A stretch of DNA of 64,000 bases from an uncultured Lachnospiraceae bacterium (GCA_947164605.1 CAMUXE010000011.1:19825-83824), one strand, 5' to 3'. Positions 1 through 9,531 are shown, counted from the stretch's first letter. Notes: a model not told the origin generated them from the letters alone. Numbers and translations are program-made.

Positions 1-341
1 TGATTCTTATCCCAAAAAGAACCCATCATGATTGCAAAGCTTATAATTGGTAACTGAACTAAGTATATACAGCCCACATTAAATCTGTAGTTCTTATTTT
101 TGGCTCTTATCTTTCCCTCTATCCAAAAAATGATAAGAAAATATAATAAGATAAAGACAGATTGAGTAAATGAGGCTAGTTTACCTATAGCTAGCTGAAT
201 CAAAACATTGACCGCGGCTACAAATATCCCCATCAACATAAACCATCTAAAGGCAAATTTATTTTCTTTTTCAATCTCAGACTCGAATCTTTTTATTCTT
301 TTGGGTGAAACTCTCCACAAAAAGCTTTTCTCAAATGCCAT
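1..341 (-). CDS. membrane protein, N-terminal part (cut by window edge)
   Basis: An open frame runs from ATG at 341 leftwards off the window, 113 codons with no stop. An in-frame TGA lies just upstream of the ATG, so the start is well bounded. The N-terminus is basic and charged (MAFEKSFLWRVSPKRIKRFE) and is followed by three hydrophobic stretches, at about residues 33-50, 57-72 and 90-105. This looks like the membrane sensor part of a signalling protein, for example one ending in GGDEF, but no such domain is inside the window, so the function is unknown. The ribosome binding site is weak (GGTG). A plus-strand frame over the same bases (208-399) has no recognisable protein character. Confidence 0.6.
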   Translation of the reverse strand, partial: MAFEKSFLWRVSPKRIKRFESEIEKENKFAFRWFMLMGIFVAAVNVLIQLAIGKLASFTQSVFILLYFLIIFWIEGKIRAKNKNYRFNVGCIYLVQLPIISFAIMMGSFWDKN

Positions 342-385
342 AACATCACCATCCAGAACCTTGTTTCAAAAAATTATAATAAAAA

Positions 386-1624
386 CTAGCGGAAATTAAA
401 TATTGCATATTTTGTACTTGGGCAAGACAAGCTAGCTGCTGCAAATCTGTACTGATTGTACCAGTTTCTGTCCCACTCAACTGTGTTATTTACAACTTCA
501 TATATTGGTTTTCCGTCAGTTCTTAAAATATATACTTCAACGCTGCTTACGCCTTCAGCCTTCTTCTTTCTGTAGTAGGCCTCAATTTCATCATACTGAG
601 TATCTAAGAAATAGTTAGGGTTGGCTTCATCAGTAAATAAGCAACGAAAAGCATAGTCGCTGCCATACTTTGTGCCATTGGCAGGGACATAATCTTCATC
701 CTCGTAATCAGAGTGATCTTTTCTCAACTGTTCATCTGTTATATTGAAATATGAATAGTTAAATGAATTATTGCTTGTTCCGATTGGATCATCCCATGTG
801 ACATCAACCATATACCAAGAGCCATCGATTTCCACTTCGTTCCAGGCATGGCTTCCACCATTTCCAAGTCCTTCTATCAGCTTACAATCAACACCTAACA
901 TGTCCATAAACATCTTAAATGCTGATGCATAGCCATCGCACACAGCAAGTTTATTGATAAAGACTCCCTCAGCCATATGTGAAATCCAAGGTACATCCTT
1001 AATCTTGCCATCTATATACTTCTGATAATTCTCTGTATCATAGTCACAGTTGTTTACAAGGTAATCATGAACAAATCTCTCAGCCTCGAATTCAGAATCC
1101 TTATCAAGTGCCTGATCCATAACATCACAAACTCCCTGATAAACCTTGTACTTTTGAGATAAGCTCAAACTGTCAACTCCATAAGCATTACCGTATGTCT
1201 GGCCGCTCTTGATAATAGCTCCCACATCTCCGGTTCTGTATGCATATTCATATGGATAATAGGTATCATTGCGATCAAGGTTACACTTTTCAACCACTCC
1301 ACCATTGTCTCCAATATAAGAAATAATCTTTAGCATATCAGAGATATCAATCGTTCCATCTCCATTCATATCCTGAATCTTTTCAGCTCCTTCAATGTCA
1401 TATCCCAAAAGATATCTCTTAAAAAGAACCAAATCAGCTGAATCTACTGAGCCATCTCCATTGAGATCGGCGTTATAGATATTACCTTCAATATCTAAAC
1501 TAGATGATGATGGAATTGTTGCAGCCTCTACCTTTTCGCTGCCAATCATGAGAACTGAGGCAAAACTCAAGCCCGACATTAAAGCAAATATTGATATTTT
1601 TTTAACAAAAGAATCCCTACTCAT
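386..1624 (-). CDS. secreted dockerin protein with transglutaminase-like domain
   Basis: Secreted protein of 412 residues. A signal peptide (about residues 1-34, ending ...EKVEA) is followed by a type I dockerin with two calcium-binding repeats, DLNGDGSVDSADL (53-65) and DMNGDGTIDISDM (85-97). The rest carries a transglutaminase-like cysteine protease fold with a visible triad: Cys229 (AVCDGYA), His259 (GSHAWNEV) and Asp274 (VDVTWDD). Dockerins bind cohesin modules, so the protein probably attaches to a cell-surface or cellulosome-like scaffold; its substrate is unknown. Family members of this type act on peptides or cell-surface proteins. The GGAGG site seven bases before ATG supports the start. 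Here the dockerin is N-terminal, whereas the two other dockerin proteins of the window carry it at the C-terminus. Confidence 0.88.
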   Translation of the reverse strand: MSRDSFVKKISIFALMSGLSFASVLMIGSEKVEAATIPSSSSLDIEGNIYNADLNGDGSVDSADLVLFKRYLLGYDIEGAEKIQDMNGDGTIDISDMLKIISYIGDNGGVVEKCNLDRNDTYYPYEYAYRTGDVGAIIKSGQTYGNAYGVDSLSLSQKYKVYQGVCDVMDQALDKDSEFEAERFVHDYLVNNCDYDTENYQKYIDGKIKDVPWISHMAEGVFINKLAVCDGYASAFKMFMDMLGVDCKLIEGLGNGGSHAWNEVEIDGSWYMVDVTWDDPIGTSNNSFNYSYFNITDEQLRKDHSDYEDEDYVPANGTKYGSDYAFRCLFTDEANPNYFLDTQYDEIEAYYRKKKAEGVSSVEVYILRTDGKPIYEVVNNTVEWDRNWYNQYRFAAASLSCPSTKYAIFNFR

Positions 1625-1767
1625 AACATTACCTCCGTTTCATATAAACGAATGGCAACATAAGAACAATCTTCCCTGATTGACTTATGTTCTCAATTAC
1701 TCACTTTTCAAGTAATATGCCGCCAAATTTTTATCACGCACACAATTAAAAATTCACATATAAACAC

Positions 1768-1803
1768 AATTAGCTTTGTACTAATTATAGTACAAAGCTA
1801 ATT
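1768..1803. repeat. perfect 14-bp inverted repeat in a 316-bp gap
   Basis: The gap 1625-1940 holds no gene. It contains two perfect 14-base arms (AATTAGCTTTGTAC at 1768-1781 and its complement at 1790-1803) around an 8-base AT loop. Neither strand has a clear T-run after the stem, so it is not a textbook terminator. It may end the minus-strand transcript of the methyltransferase gene or be a protein-binding site. Confidence 0.6.
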
Positions 1804-1940
1804 CACTTTCAATTATTCTGCTTTATGTATACATGTCTAAATTGTTAATTTTGATTGCATTTTATTAACGTTTGCTCGCTTATGAGTAATTTTACATATG
1901 GTTAAATTCACATATTTATTATCAAAACTGGCAAAAGCTA

Positions 1941-3158
1941 TCAAATTTCATTAACAATCTGAAGGACGTAGAATTTGAGATAGAGAGATTCCTGTGAATT
2001 CCACAAAATTGGATGGTCCATACTCTGTGTTCTATATTCAATCTGTCTAACCTTCTTGTGGGCATCTCTTGCAGCCTGACCAATTGTCTGTCTGAAGAGT
2101 TCAGGTGTCATAAAGTGTGAGCATGAACAAGTAGCGAGGAAGCCTCCATCCTTTACCAACTTCATTGCTCTCAAGTTGATATCTTTATAGCCCTTTACAG
2201 CCTGCTTTACCGAATCTCTAGACTTGGTGAAAGCTGGTGGATCAAGAATTATAAGGTCAAATTTTTCGCCAGCCTTCTCAAAACTTGGCAAAAGATCAAA
2301 GACGTCATGGCACTCAAACTTAGCAATATCAGACAGTCCATTTAATTCAGCATTTTCCCTGGCCTGTGCCACTGCTAATTCAGAAGCATCAACACCTAAT
2401 ACAGACTTAGCCCCAGCTTTTGCAGCATTTAGGGCGAAGGAACCAGTATGAGTGAAGCAATCAAGGACTTTTGCTCCTCTTGCAACATTCCATATAGACT
2501 TTCTGTTGTATTTCTGATCAAGGAAGAAGCCTGTCTTCTGGCCATCAAGAACATCGACATAGTACTTGACTCCATTTTCAGTAATCATAACCTTTGTGTC
2601 AAATTCAGGACCTATAAAGCCCTTAAATCTTGGCAAGCCTTCATGGAGTCTCACCTTGGCATCACTTCTCTCATATACTCCTCTGACAGAAATGCCATAC
2701 TCGCCAAGTACCTTTTTTACAGCTTCAAGAATATCCATCTTTAATCTGTCTATTCCAAGAGCGAGTGACTCAACAACTAAGACGTCCTCAAACTTATCAA
2801 CCACAATTCCTGGTAGAAAATCAGCCTCTCCAAATATCAATCTACATGAAGATGTGTCTGTTGTGAGCATTCTATAGCTGATTGCATCTCTAACCTTCTT
2901 TTCCAAGCTTTCCTTGTTAAATTCTCTGCTTCTTCTGGTCAGCATGCGAACTGTAATTTTTGACTTACGGTTTATAAAACCGATTCCCATAAAGTAGCCG
3001 TCAAAATCTTTAACTTCAACCAATACTCCATCTTCAAAATCGCCCATAATGCTGGCAATCTCATTGTCATAAACCCAGGCGCCACCTGTTTTAAGAGTGC
3101 GGCCCTCTCCTTTTTTCAGGTTAACTATGCCCTGAATCTTATATAAATCTTCGCTCAT
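1941..3158 (-). CDS. rlmI: 23S rRNA (cytosine-C5) methyltransferase, RlmI family
   Basis: SAM-dependent RNA methyltransferase of 405 residues, the usual length for the RlmI/YwbD family. An N-terminal PUA domain (about 1-85, with KKGEGRTLKTGGAWVYDNEI) is followed by an RlmI-type linker and a Rossmann methyltransferase domain. The SAM-binding motif VLDCFTHTGSFAL lies near 232-244 and the catalytic LDPPAFTKSR near 305. Family members modify 23S rRNA (C1962 in E. coli); the exact base here is inferred. The gene lies 19 bases behind the lipoprotein gene and may be read from the arginine operon upstream. The ribosome binding site is weak (GGAAAT). Confidence 0.88.
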   Translation of the reverse strand: MSEDLYKIQGIVNLKKGEGRTLKTGGAWVYDNEIASIMGDFEDGVLVEVKDFDGYFMGIGFINRKSKITVRMLTRRSREFNKESLEKKVRDAISYRMLTTDTSSCRLIFGEADFLPGIVVDKFEDVLVVESLALGIDRLKMDILEAVKKVLGEYGISVRGVYERSDAKVRLHEGLPRFKGFIGPEFDTKVMITENGVKYYVDVLDGQKTGFFLDQKYNRKSIWNVARGAKVLDCFTHTGSFALNAAKAGAKSVLGVDASELAVAQARENAELNGLSDIAKFECHDVFDLLPSFEKAGEKFDLIILDPPAFTKSRDSVKQAVKGYKDINLRAMKLVKDGGFLATCSCSHFMTPELFRQTIGQAARDAHKKVRQIEYRTQSMDHPILWNSQESLYLKFYVLQIVNEI

Positions 3159-3177
3159 ATTATTTCCATTCTTCTAA

Positions 3178-4449
3178 TTACTTAAGGCCCGAATCTGATT
3201 CTAGGTCACTGAGTCTGCCATAGGCCTTACTGCTAAACTCCTTAACTGCATCACTACTGTCTATCTTATCATCCCACACCTTTGTGAGCATAATCTGGAA
3301 AAGAGAGTAGTAATAGTTCTGTCCTATAAACTGAGCCCTAGGCTGTGATTTCTCATAGACATTGTAAACTACTGAGTGAGTCAATTTATAGTTATCATTG
3401 TTAATATCCATCTTCTTAGCGCTCATCAAGCCACAAGATAAATAAAGTTGATCAGCATACTCGTAACTAAGAGCATGAGCTACAGCCTTTGCTGCTGACA
3501 AGTTCTTGGAAAATGCATTGACATAGGCAGATGTTGTCTCCGAGAGAGCCTTTGCTTCATTGCTGTCTGACAGCGAAGGAACAGGCACTACCTCATAAGA
3601 AACTCCGCTGCTGTCAAGCATAGCCAAGTGGTCTGAATCAATTATAGTATATGCGATCTTGCCTTCAGCAAAATTCTTAGCGCAGTAATCTGTAGTAATT
3701 TTGTCAGGGTCCATGCCATAAATTCCCTTAAACTCATGGAATTTTGTCATATACTCTGCCAATCTCTTTGAATCTACCACTATTGAATGAGAGTCATCGC
3801 CTGAGGAACCACCAATCTCTATGCTTGAGCAAGTGAATGGATAATTAATCAAAACGCTGTCAACATCCCAGGCAACCAGAGTCTCAATCTTTTCATTATC
3901 ACTGTTTACCTTATAGTTTTCTACAAAATTCTTTATGTCATCAAAAGAAGTAGGTTTGCTTGCAACCTTGGTATTGTAGACCATAAAAGGCACTCTGAAG
4001 GATATTGGGTAACCATAGATTCTTGAGTTATATGTCATGGAATCCATAGCTGCTCTGCCATACTTGGCCTCAGTGTAAGCCTGGGCATAGGTGCTGTTTT
4101 CAGCCGCAATACCCATGCTAACTGCCTTCTCTGTATCCGATGAATTCATGAGATACAAGTCAGGTCCCTTATCCTCTCTTACTGAGGCATTATAGATCTG
4201 CTCAAGGTATTCATTCTTGTCCTTACACTCGTACTTTACATCAATCAACTCATTGGACGCTTTAATCTTTTTGGCTACATATTCTAGATAAGGCTCATAT
4301 TTTGAATCATAGTACCAGATAGTTATGGTCTGCTGACCTGACAGATTAATATCAGCCACAGAGCTCTTATCTCTAGAGGCACATGATGTGGCAAAAAGAG
4401 TAGCACTGATGCATATTAAGGCAAGTAGTTTTCTATATATCTTTTTCAT
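3178..4449 (-). CDS. extracellular solute-binding lipoprotein (family 1)
   Basis: Lipoprotein of 423 residues resembling ABC sugar-type substrate-binding proteins (SBP_bac_1). A lipobox lies at residues 20-23 (ATSC), so Cys23 is the expected lipidated residue. The mature part has the typical opening strand (QTITIWYYDSKYEPYLEYVA) and the DGPDLYLMNSSD hinge region. No permease or ATPase gene adjoins it. It sits only five bases behind argD and 19 before the methyltransferase gene, so it appears to be carried in the arginine operon. The ligand is unknown; a link to arginine metabolism is inference from position only. Confidence 0.8.
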   Translation of the reverse strand: MKKIYRKLLALICISATLFATSCASRDKSSVADINLSGQQTITIWYYDSKYEPYLEYVAKKIKASNELIDVKYECKDKNEYLEQIYNASVREDKGPDLYLMNSSDTEKAVSMGIAAENSTYAQAYTEAKYGRAAMDSMTYNSRIYGYPISFRVPFMVYNTKVASKPTSFDDIKNFVENYKVNSDNEKIETLVAWDVDSVLINYPFTCSSIEIGGSSGDDSHSIVVDSKRLAEYMTKFHEFKGIYGMDPDKITTDYCAKNFAEGKIAYTIIDSDHLAMLDSSGVSYEVVPVPSLSDSNEAKALSETTSAYVNAFSKNLSAAKAVAHALSYEYADQLYLSCGLMSAKKMDINNDNYKLTHSVVYNVYEKSQPRAQFIGQNYYYSLFQIMLTKVWDDKIDSSDAVKEFSSKAYGRLSDLESDSGLK

Positions 4450-4454
4450 AAAAA

Positions 4455-5648
4455 TTAACCTACGGAATTAAGTGCTTTGCTTAATTTCTCTATCATCTCA
4501 TCAACATCAGACTTTGTGATTACAAGAGGTGGAACAAAACGAACCACATTAGCCCCTGCTGAGAAGAGGATAAGTCCCTCATCGAGAGCTTTTTTGATAA
4601 CTTCCGATGGGCTTACAGAGAGCTCTATTCCCTGAATAAGGCCGATTCCTCTGTGATCAACAACCAATGGATTCTGACTCTTTAATTCCTCAAGCTTGTC
4701 TGAGAGATAAGCTCCAACTTCCTTAACATTATCGAGTACATTTAACTTGTCAAAGAGCTCAAATACCTTAGCTGCAGCTGCACATGCAAGAGGATTTCCT
4801 CCATAAGTGCTGCCGTGATCGCCAGGAACTAAAGCCTTTGCAACCTCATCCTTAGCCACAAATGCGCCCAAAGGAACTCCACAACCTATAGCCTTTGCAA
4901 TTGTAACAACATCTGGCTTGATACCGTACTGCTCGTAAGCAAACATAGTACCAGTACGTCCCATTCCACACTGAATTTCATCAAGAATCATGAGAATGCC
5001 CTTCTCATCACAGATCTGTCTAACACCCTTGATAAAGTCCTCAGTGGCTGGATAAATTCCGCCCTCGCCCTGAACTGTCTCGAAGATGATAGCACATGTC
5101 TTATCATTGATAAGAGCCTTCACGCTGTCTAAATCATTGTAGTCAGCGAACTTAATGCCTGGGATCATAGGGCCAAATGCTTCCTGATAGTGCTTATTTC
5201 CTGTTACAGCCAAGGCACCCATACTTCTGCCGTGGAATGACTTCTTCATAGCAATAATCTCGTGATCAGTAGAACCAGTCTTTAAGTAAGCATACTTCTT
5301 TGCGAGCTTAATAGCGCCCTCGATGGCCTCTGTACCTGAATTGGTAAAGAAAACTCTATCAAGACCTGTAGCCTTAGTTACAGCACAAGCAGCCTCCATA
5401 GCTGGCTCGTTATAGAAGTAGTTAGATGTATGAATAAGCTTGTCAACCTGAGCCTTAAGAGCATCATTGTATTCCTTATTGTTATAACCCAGGGCAAATA
5501 CAGCAATACCTGCTCCAAAATCAAGATATTCCTTTCCATTGTGGTCATAGAGTCTGACACCCTGGCCCTTTTCAAGGACAATCTGATATCTGTTATAGGT
5601 ATGAATAAGTTTACTTTCGGCTGTTTCAATTATTTCTTCTGTATTCAT
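4455..5648 (-). CDS. argD: acetylornithine aminotransferase
   Basis: PLP-dependent class III aminotransferase, 397 residues. It converts N-acetylglutamate semialdehyde to N-acetylornithine in arginine synthesis. Family marks seen: FLDFGAGIAVFALGY near the N-terminus, FFTNSGTEAIEGAIKLA (PLP phosphate site), KKSFHGRSMGAL, LDEIQCGMGRTG (PLP-ring Asp) and TIAKAIGCGVPLGAF with the Schiff-base lysine. The start has GGGAG eight bases before ATG. It follows argB by 72 bases, a gap with a duplicated GTCTTAACT. Confidence 0.95.
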   Translation of the reverse strand: MNTEEIIETAESKLIHTYNRYQIVLEKGQGVRLYDHNGKEYLDFGAGIAVFALGYNNKEYNDALKAQVDKLIHTSNYFYNEPAMEAACAVTKATGLDRVFFTNSGTEAIEGAIKLAKKYAYLKTGSTDHEIIAMKKSFHGRSMGALAVTGNKHYQEAFGPMIPGIKFADYNDLDSVKALINDKTCAIIFETVQGEGGIYPATEDFIKGVRQICDEKGILMILDEIQCGMGRTGTMFAYEQYGIKPDVVTIAKAIGCGVPLGAFVAKDEVAKALVPGDHGSTYGGNPLACAAAAKVFELFDKLNVLDNVKEVGAYLSDKLEELKSQNPLVVDHRGIGLIQGIELSVSPSEVIKKALDEGLILFSAGANVVRFVPPLVITKSDVDEMIEKLSKALNSVG

Positions 5649-5720
5649 GATATTCTCCCATCTTTTAAAAGAATTTGTTAATTTTTGTCTTAACTATAAA
5701 ATCTTGTAAGAGTCTTAGTC

Positions 5721-6608
5721 TTAACTGAAGAATCTCTCTGCATTTTCACCAAGAATAGCTGTACCAATACCCTTGTTAGTGAAGATTTCAAGCAATAAGC
5801 AGTGTGGAATTCTTCCATCAAGGATATGCACTCTTGATACACCATTTTCAACGGCATCTATGCAGTTATTGAGCTTAGGAAGCATTCCGCCTCCGATTGA
5901 ATCTCCCTCAAGAAGCTCTCTTGCCTCGCGAGTAGTGAGCTCTGAGATAAGGCTTGACTTGTCATTGTAATCCTTGTAGACACCCTCTATATCTGTGAGG
6001 AAGGCCAACTTTTCAGCTCCAACAGCTCTAGCTATTGCGCATGCCGCATCGTCTGCATTGATATTATATGAATGGAAGCTATCATCATAACCGATAGGAC
6101 AGATTACAGGGATAAAATCATCTTCGAGTAGGGAATCCACCAATGTTGTGTCTACATCCGTCACATTGCCTACATAACCTATATCCTCACCGTTAGATGT
6201 CTTCTTCTCAACCTTGAGAAGGCCGCCATCCTTACCACTGATACCGCAAGCTTTAACGCCGAGCTCCTGAATCATAGACACAAGGCTCTTGTTGACGCGG
6301 TTGAGTACCATCTCAGCGATCTCCATAGTTGGCTCATCTGTAACACGGAGTCCATTGACAAATCTTGGCTCCATTCCAGCCTTCTTTACCCAACCACTGA
6401 TTTCCTTGCCGCCACCGTGAACGATGATTGGCTTAAAGCCAACAAGCTTTAAAAGTACAACATCCTGAATAACGCTCTTCTTAAGCTTTTCATCAACCAT
6501 AGCGCTTCCGCCATACTTAACAACGATGATCTTCTTACTAAACTTCTGAATGTAAGGCAGAGCCTCAACAAGTATTTTTGCCTTATTTAATTCCTCTTCA
6601 AGTTCCAT
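5721..6608 (-). CDS. argB: acetylglutamate kinase
   Basis: Amino acid kinase of 295 residues that phosphorylates N-acetylglutamate, the second step of the acetylated arginine pathway. Motifs: [12 protein letters not shown] (nucleotide-binding glycine loop), [14 protein letters not shown] (substrate loop) and [11 protein letters not shown]. The N-terminal helix ([21 protein letters not shown]) is of the kind seen in arginine-sensitive hexameric enzymes, so feedback inhibition by arginine is plausible. GAGGAG lies 12 bases before ATG, rather far. It lies between argJ and argD on one strand. Confidence 0.95.
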   Translation of the reverse strand: MELEEELNKAKILVEALPYIQKFSKKIIVVKYGGSAMVDEKLKKSVIQDVVLLKLVGFKPIIVHGGGKEISGWVKKAGMEPRFVNGLRVTDEPTMEIAEMVLNRVNKSLVSMIQELGVKACGISGKDGGLLKVEKKTSNGEDIGYVGNVTDVDTTLVDSLLEDDFIPVICPIGYDDSFHSYNINADDAACAIARAVGAEKLAFLTDIEGVYKDYNDKSSLISELTTREARELLEGDSIGGGMLPKLNNCIDAVENGVSRVHILDGRIPHCLLLEIFTNKGIGTAILGENAERFFS

Positions 6609-6699
6609 GATAATTAACTACTCCTCTTTTATAAATATTCAAATCAAACAAATTCACTTTTTCCATAAGCCTCAGTCTTGGCTTAAATAAGCCAAAGCC

Positions 6700-6734
6700 T
6701 TAGCTTCTGTAAGCCTAAATATTAGCTTCTGTAA
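6700..6734. repeat. 13-bp repeat duplicating the end of argJ
   Basis: TTAGCTTCTGTAA occurs at 6700-6712 and again at 6722-6734, a 22-bp period. The second copy includes the argJ stop codon (minus strand), so the last bases of argJ have been copied into the argJ-argB gap. Confidence 0.75.
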
Positions 6735-7945
6735 TCAGCATTAATCTTTACATAGTCAAATGTCAAGTCACAGCCCCAAGCTGTAGCATCGACATCGCCC
6801 TGCTTGATATCACAAATTGCAGTGACAGGGTTCTTAGAAAGAATCTTTGTAGCCTCTTCTTCACTGTAATCAGTTGCGCATCCATTCTCAACAATCTTGA
6901 GCTTTCCAGCTTCAGACTCAAAGTAGATGTCCACAATTTCAGGATCAAAATCAGCACCTGAATAACCCAGAGCACAGAGAATTCTGCCCCAGTTTGCATC
7001 ATGTCCAAAGATGGCAGCCTTAGTAAGATTTGACGTAACTACAGATTTTGCAAGCCTTCTAGCAGTCTGTCTTTCTTTAGCATTGAGGACCTTTACTTCA
7101 AAGAGACATGTACATCCCTCGCCATCCCCGGCAATCTTCTTGCTGAGTTCAGTGAGAACATAAGAGAGAGCCTGATAGAACTTGTCGTAGGCCTCTGTGC
7201 CCTCCTTGATAAGGTCACATTTAGACTCACCATTGGCCATAACAAGCACTGTATCGTTAGTTGATGTGTCTCCATCTACACTGATCATATTGAAAGAATC
7301 ATCGACAATGCTTGATGTCATCTTCTGCAAGGCATCCTTGCTGATAAGGGCATCTGTAGTGATAAAGCAGAGCATAGTAGCCATGTTAGGGTGAATCATA
7401 CCTGCGCCCTTGCACATACCACCGACAGTAACTGTAACTCCGTTGATATCTACATTACAAGCAACCTGCTTATTTACAGTGTCTGTAGTCATAATAGCAA
7501 TAGCTGCATCAGTTCCAGCCTGAGCAGAATAATCAAGCTTGCCTGCAAGTTCCTTAATACCGCCAACTATCTTATCCATAGGAAGCTGCATACCAATAAC
7601 TCCAGTTGAAGCGAGAAGAACTGTGTTTTTATCAAAACCTAAAACAGACTGAACAGCACTGGCCTCTGCCTCACAAGTCTCGTCGCCCTTCTGGCCAGTA
7701 CATGCATTGGCAATGCCGCTATTAATAACAACTGCATTAGCGCATGGGCTTTCATATACAACCTTTTTATCCCACTTTACAGGAGCGGCAAATACTTTAT
7801 TGGTAGTGAATGTTCCTGCCACAAGGCAAGGAGTGTCTGATACTATCATTGCCATATCATCTTTAGCTGTAGATTTAATTCCAGCGCAAAAAGAAGCAGC
7901 GCTAAAGCCCTTGGCACTTGTAATACCACCATCGATTATATTCAT
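6722..7945 (-). CDS. argJ: bifunctional glutamate N-acetyltransferase / ornithine acetyltransferase
   Basis: ArgJ of 407 residues. It recycles acetyl groups from acetylornithine to glutamate and, if bifunctional, also makes N-acetylglutamate from acetyl-CoA. The self-cleavage site is visible in KGAGMIHPNMATMLCF, where the Thr after Ala becomes the nucleophile of the beta chain. The conserved C-terminal GRILCALGYSG is present. The start is set at 7945 (MNIIDGGITSAKGF) because GAGG lies six bases upstream; the frame stays open to 7978, but the extra residues have no ribosome binding site and are not family-like. First gene of argJ-argB-argD. No argC or argF is in the window. Confidence 0.95.
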   Translation of the reverse strand: MNIIDGGITSAKGFSAASFCAGIKSTAKDDMAMIVSDTPCLVAGTFTTNKVFAAPVKWDKKVVYESPCANAVVINSGIANACTGQKGDETCEAEASAVQSVLGFDKNTVLLASTGVIGMQLPMDKIVGGIKELAGKLDYSAQAGTDAAIAIMTTDTVNKQVACNVDINGVTVTVGGMCKGAGMIHPNMATMLCFITTDALISKDALQKMTSSIVDDSFNMISVDGDTSTNDTVLVMANGESKCDLIKEGTEAYDKFYQALSYVLTELSKKIAGDGEGCTCLFEVKVLNAKERQTARRLAKSVVTSNLTKAAIFGHDANWGRILCALGYSGADFDPEIVDIYFESEAGKLKIVENGCATDYSEEEATKILSKNPVTAICDIKQGDVDATAWGCDLTFDYVKINADYRS

Positions 7946-7977
7946 AATCTGCCTCACTTTCATATTCTTAAGATTCA

Positions 7978-7991
7978 TTAATAATTATTCA
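7978..7991. promoter_or_regulatory. candidate ArgR/AhrC operator (ARG box) before argJ
   Basis: On the minus strand the sequence is TGAATAATTATTAA, matching 13 of 14 positions of the ARG-box core TGAAT-N4-ATTCA. It lies 33 bases before the argJ start and downstream of its promoter, a position suited to repression by arginine-bound ArgR/AhrC. Confidence 0.6.
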
Positions 7992-8036
7992 GATTCATCC
8001 CATTTAATGCAGGACAAATTCAAATCGAATATTATC

Positions 8037-8064
8037 ATTATAGCAACTTTTAATGTCATGTAAA
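8037..8064 (-). promoter_or_regulatory. sigma-A-type promoter of argJBD
   Basis: Minus strand: -35 TTTACA (8064-8059), 16-base spacer, -10 TATAAT (8042-8037). It lies about 92 bases before the argJ start with the ARG-box-like site in between. Confidence 0.6.
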
Positions 8065-8103
8065 GCTATTTTTTGCCAAATTACATAATTATGCATTTAT
8101 TCA

Positions 8104-8123
8104 TATTTTTATGCATAAAAATA
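8104..8123. promoter_or_regulatory. 20-bp perfect palindrome before argG, likely ArgR operator
   Basis: TATTTTTATGCATAAAAATA is its own reverse complement over 20 bases. The right part with flank, ATGCATAAAAATAAAT, aligns to the Bacillus-type ARG box ATGAATAAAAATTCAT at 13 of 16 positions. It lies 12 bases upstream of the argG -35 box. Confidence 0.55.
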
Positions 8124-8135
8124 AATATTTTTATA

Positions 8136-8164
8136 TTGCAATTTCCCCTCCTATGACTTATTAT
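8136..8164 (+). promoter_or_regulatory. argG promoter
   Basis: -35 TTGCAA at 8136-8141, 17-base spacer, -10 TATTAT at 8159-8164, followed by a leader of about 65 bases before argG. Confidence 0.55.
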
Positions 8165-8235
8165 AGATAAGGTCGCTTAAGTATTGCGGTCATTTATACA
8201 TTTAATAAGCGTTATAACGCAGAAAGAGGTTATTT

Positions 8236-9465
8236 ATGAGTGAAAAAGTTATTCTTGCATATTCAGGTGGACTTGACACTACAGCTATCATTCCTTGGTT
8301 AAAGGAGACATATGGCTACGATGTAGTTTGCGTATGTGTTGACTGTGGACAGGGTGAAGAACTTGATGGACTTGATGAGAGAGCACAGGCCTGTGGCGCA
8401 AGTAAGCTTTACATAGAAGATCTTACAGATGATTTCTGTGATAACTATATTGTTCCATGTGTTCAGGCACATGCTGTATACGAGAACAAGTACCTTCTTG
8501 GTACATCAATGGCTAGACCATGTATCGCTAAGAGACTTGTAGAGATTGCCAGAAAAGAAGACGCTGTTGCTATCTGCCACGGTGCTACTGGTAAGGGTAA
8601 CGATCAGATTCGTTTCGAGCTTGCAATCAAGGCTCTCGCTCCTGATATCAAGATTATCGCTCCATGGAGAGATTCTAAGTGGACACTTCAGTCTCGTGAA
8701 GATGAGATTGCATACTGCAGAGCTCACGGAATCGATCTTCCATTCTCTGTAGATTCAAGCTACAGCCGTGACCGTAACATCTGGCACATCAGCCACGAAG
8801 GTCTCGAGCTCGAGGATCCAGCTAACGAGCCTAACTACAAGCACCTACTTGTACTCGGCGTAAGCCCAGAAGATGCTCCAGACGAGGGCGAGTATGTAAC
8901 TATCGACTTCGAGAAGGGTGTTCCTGTTGCAGTTAACGGTAAGAAGATGAAGGTTTCTGACATCATCCGCACACTCAACGTACTCGGTGGCAAGCATGGT
9001 ATTGGTATCATTGATATCGTTGAGAACAGAGTTGTAGGTATGAAGTCTCGTGGTGTTTATGAGACTCCAGGCGGAACAATTCTTTACGAAGCTCACCAGC
9101 AGCTCGAGGAGCTTATCCTTGATCGTGATACAACAACAGTTAAGCTTGATATCGCTAACAAGTTAGCTCAGGTTATCTACGAAGGAAAGTGGTTCACACC
9201 TCTTTGCGACGCTCTCAGAGCTTTTGTTTCAACAACTCAGGAGACAGTTACAGGTCAGGTTAAGTTCAAGCTCTACAAGGGCAACATCATCAAGGCCGGC
9301 ACAACATCTCCATACTCACTCTACAATGAGTCAATCGCTTCATTCACAACTGGAGATCTCTATGATCACCATGATGCTGATGGTTTCATCAACCTCTTCG
9401 GACTTTCACTCAAAGTTCGCGCTATGAAGAAGCTTGAAGTTGAGAATAAGGGCCTTACTGAGTAA
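8236..9465 (+). CDS. argG: argininosuccinate synthase
   Basis: Joins citrulline and aspartate with ATP to make argininosuccinate; 409 residues, the normal length. The N-terminal PP-loop [18 protein letters not shown] and the family blocks [14 protein letters not shown] and [19 protein letters not shown] are all present. AGAGG lies eight bases before the ATG. Codon use is visibly more GC-ending (CTC, GAG, AAC) than in the neighbours, as expected of a highly expressed gene. It is divergent from argJBD and likely co-regulated through the shared control region. argH is not in the window. Confidence 0.97.
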   Translation: MSEKVILAYSGGLDTTAIIPWLKETYGYDVVCVCVDCGQGEELDGLDERAQACGASKLYIEDLTDDFCDNYIVPCVQAHAVYENKYLLGTSMARPCIAKRLVEIARKEDAVAICHGATGKGNDQIRFELAIKALAPDIKIIAPWRDSKWTLQSREDEIAYCRAHGIDLPFSVDSSYSRDRNIWHISHEGLELEDPANEPNYKHLLVLGVSPEDAPDEGEYVTIDFEKGVPVAVNGKKMKVSDIIRTLNVLGGKHGIGIIDIVENRVVGMKSRGVYETPGGTILYEAHQQLEELILDRDTTTVKLDIANKLAQVIYEGKWFTPLCDALRAFVSTTQETVTGQVKFKLYKGNIIKAGTTSPYSLYNESIASFTTGDLYDHHDADGFINLFGLSLKVRAMKKLEVENKGLTE

Positions 9466-9484
9466 TCCTTTTCAGTAAATATTA

Positions 9485-9523
9485 AATCTAATATTCTAAT
9501 CTAATATTTAAATCTAATATTTA
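9485..9523. repeat. 13-bp tandem repeat, three copies
   Basis: AATCTAATATT begins at 9485, 9498 and 9511, an exact 13-bp period, in the 3' region of argG between its stop codon and its terminator. Confidence 0.85.
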
Positions 9524-9531
9524 GAATCTTT

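Noticed and set aside
208..399. 63-codon plus-strand frame at the left edge
   Set aside because: It lies opposite a longer minus-strand frame with a bounded start and membrane segments; its own translation has no protein-like features and no ribosome binding site.
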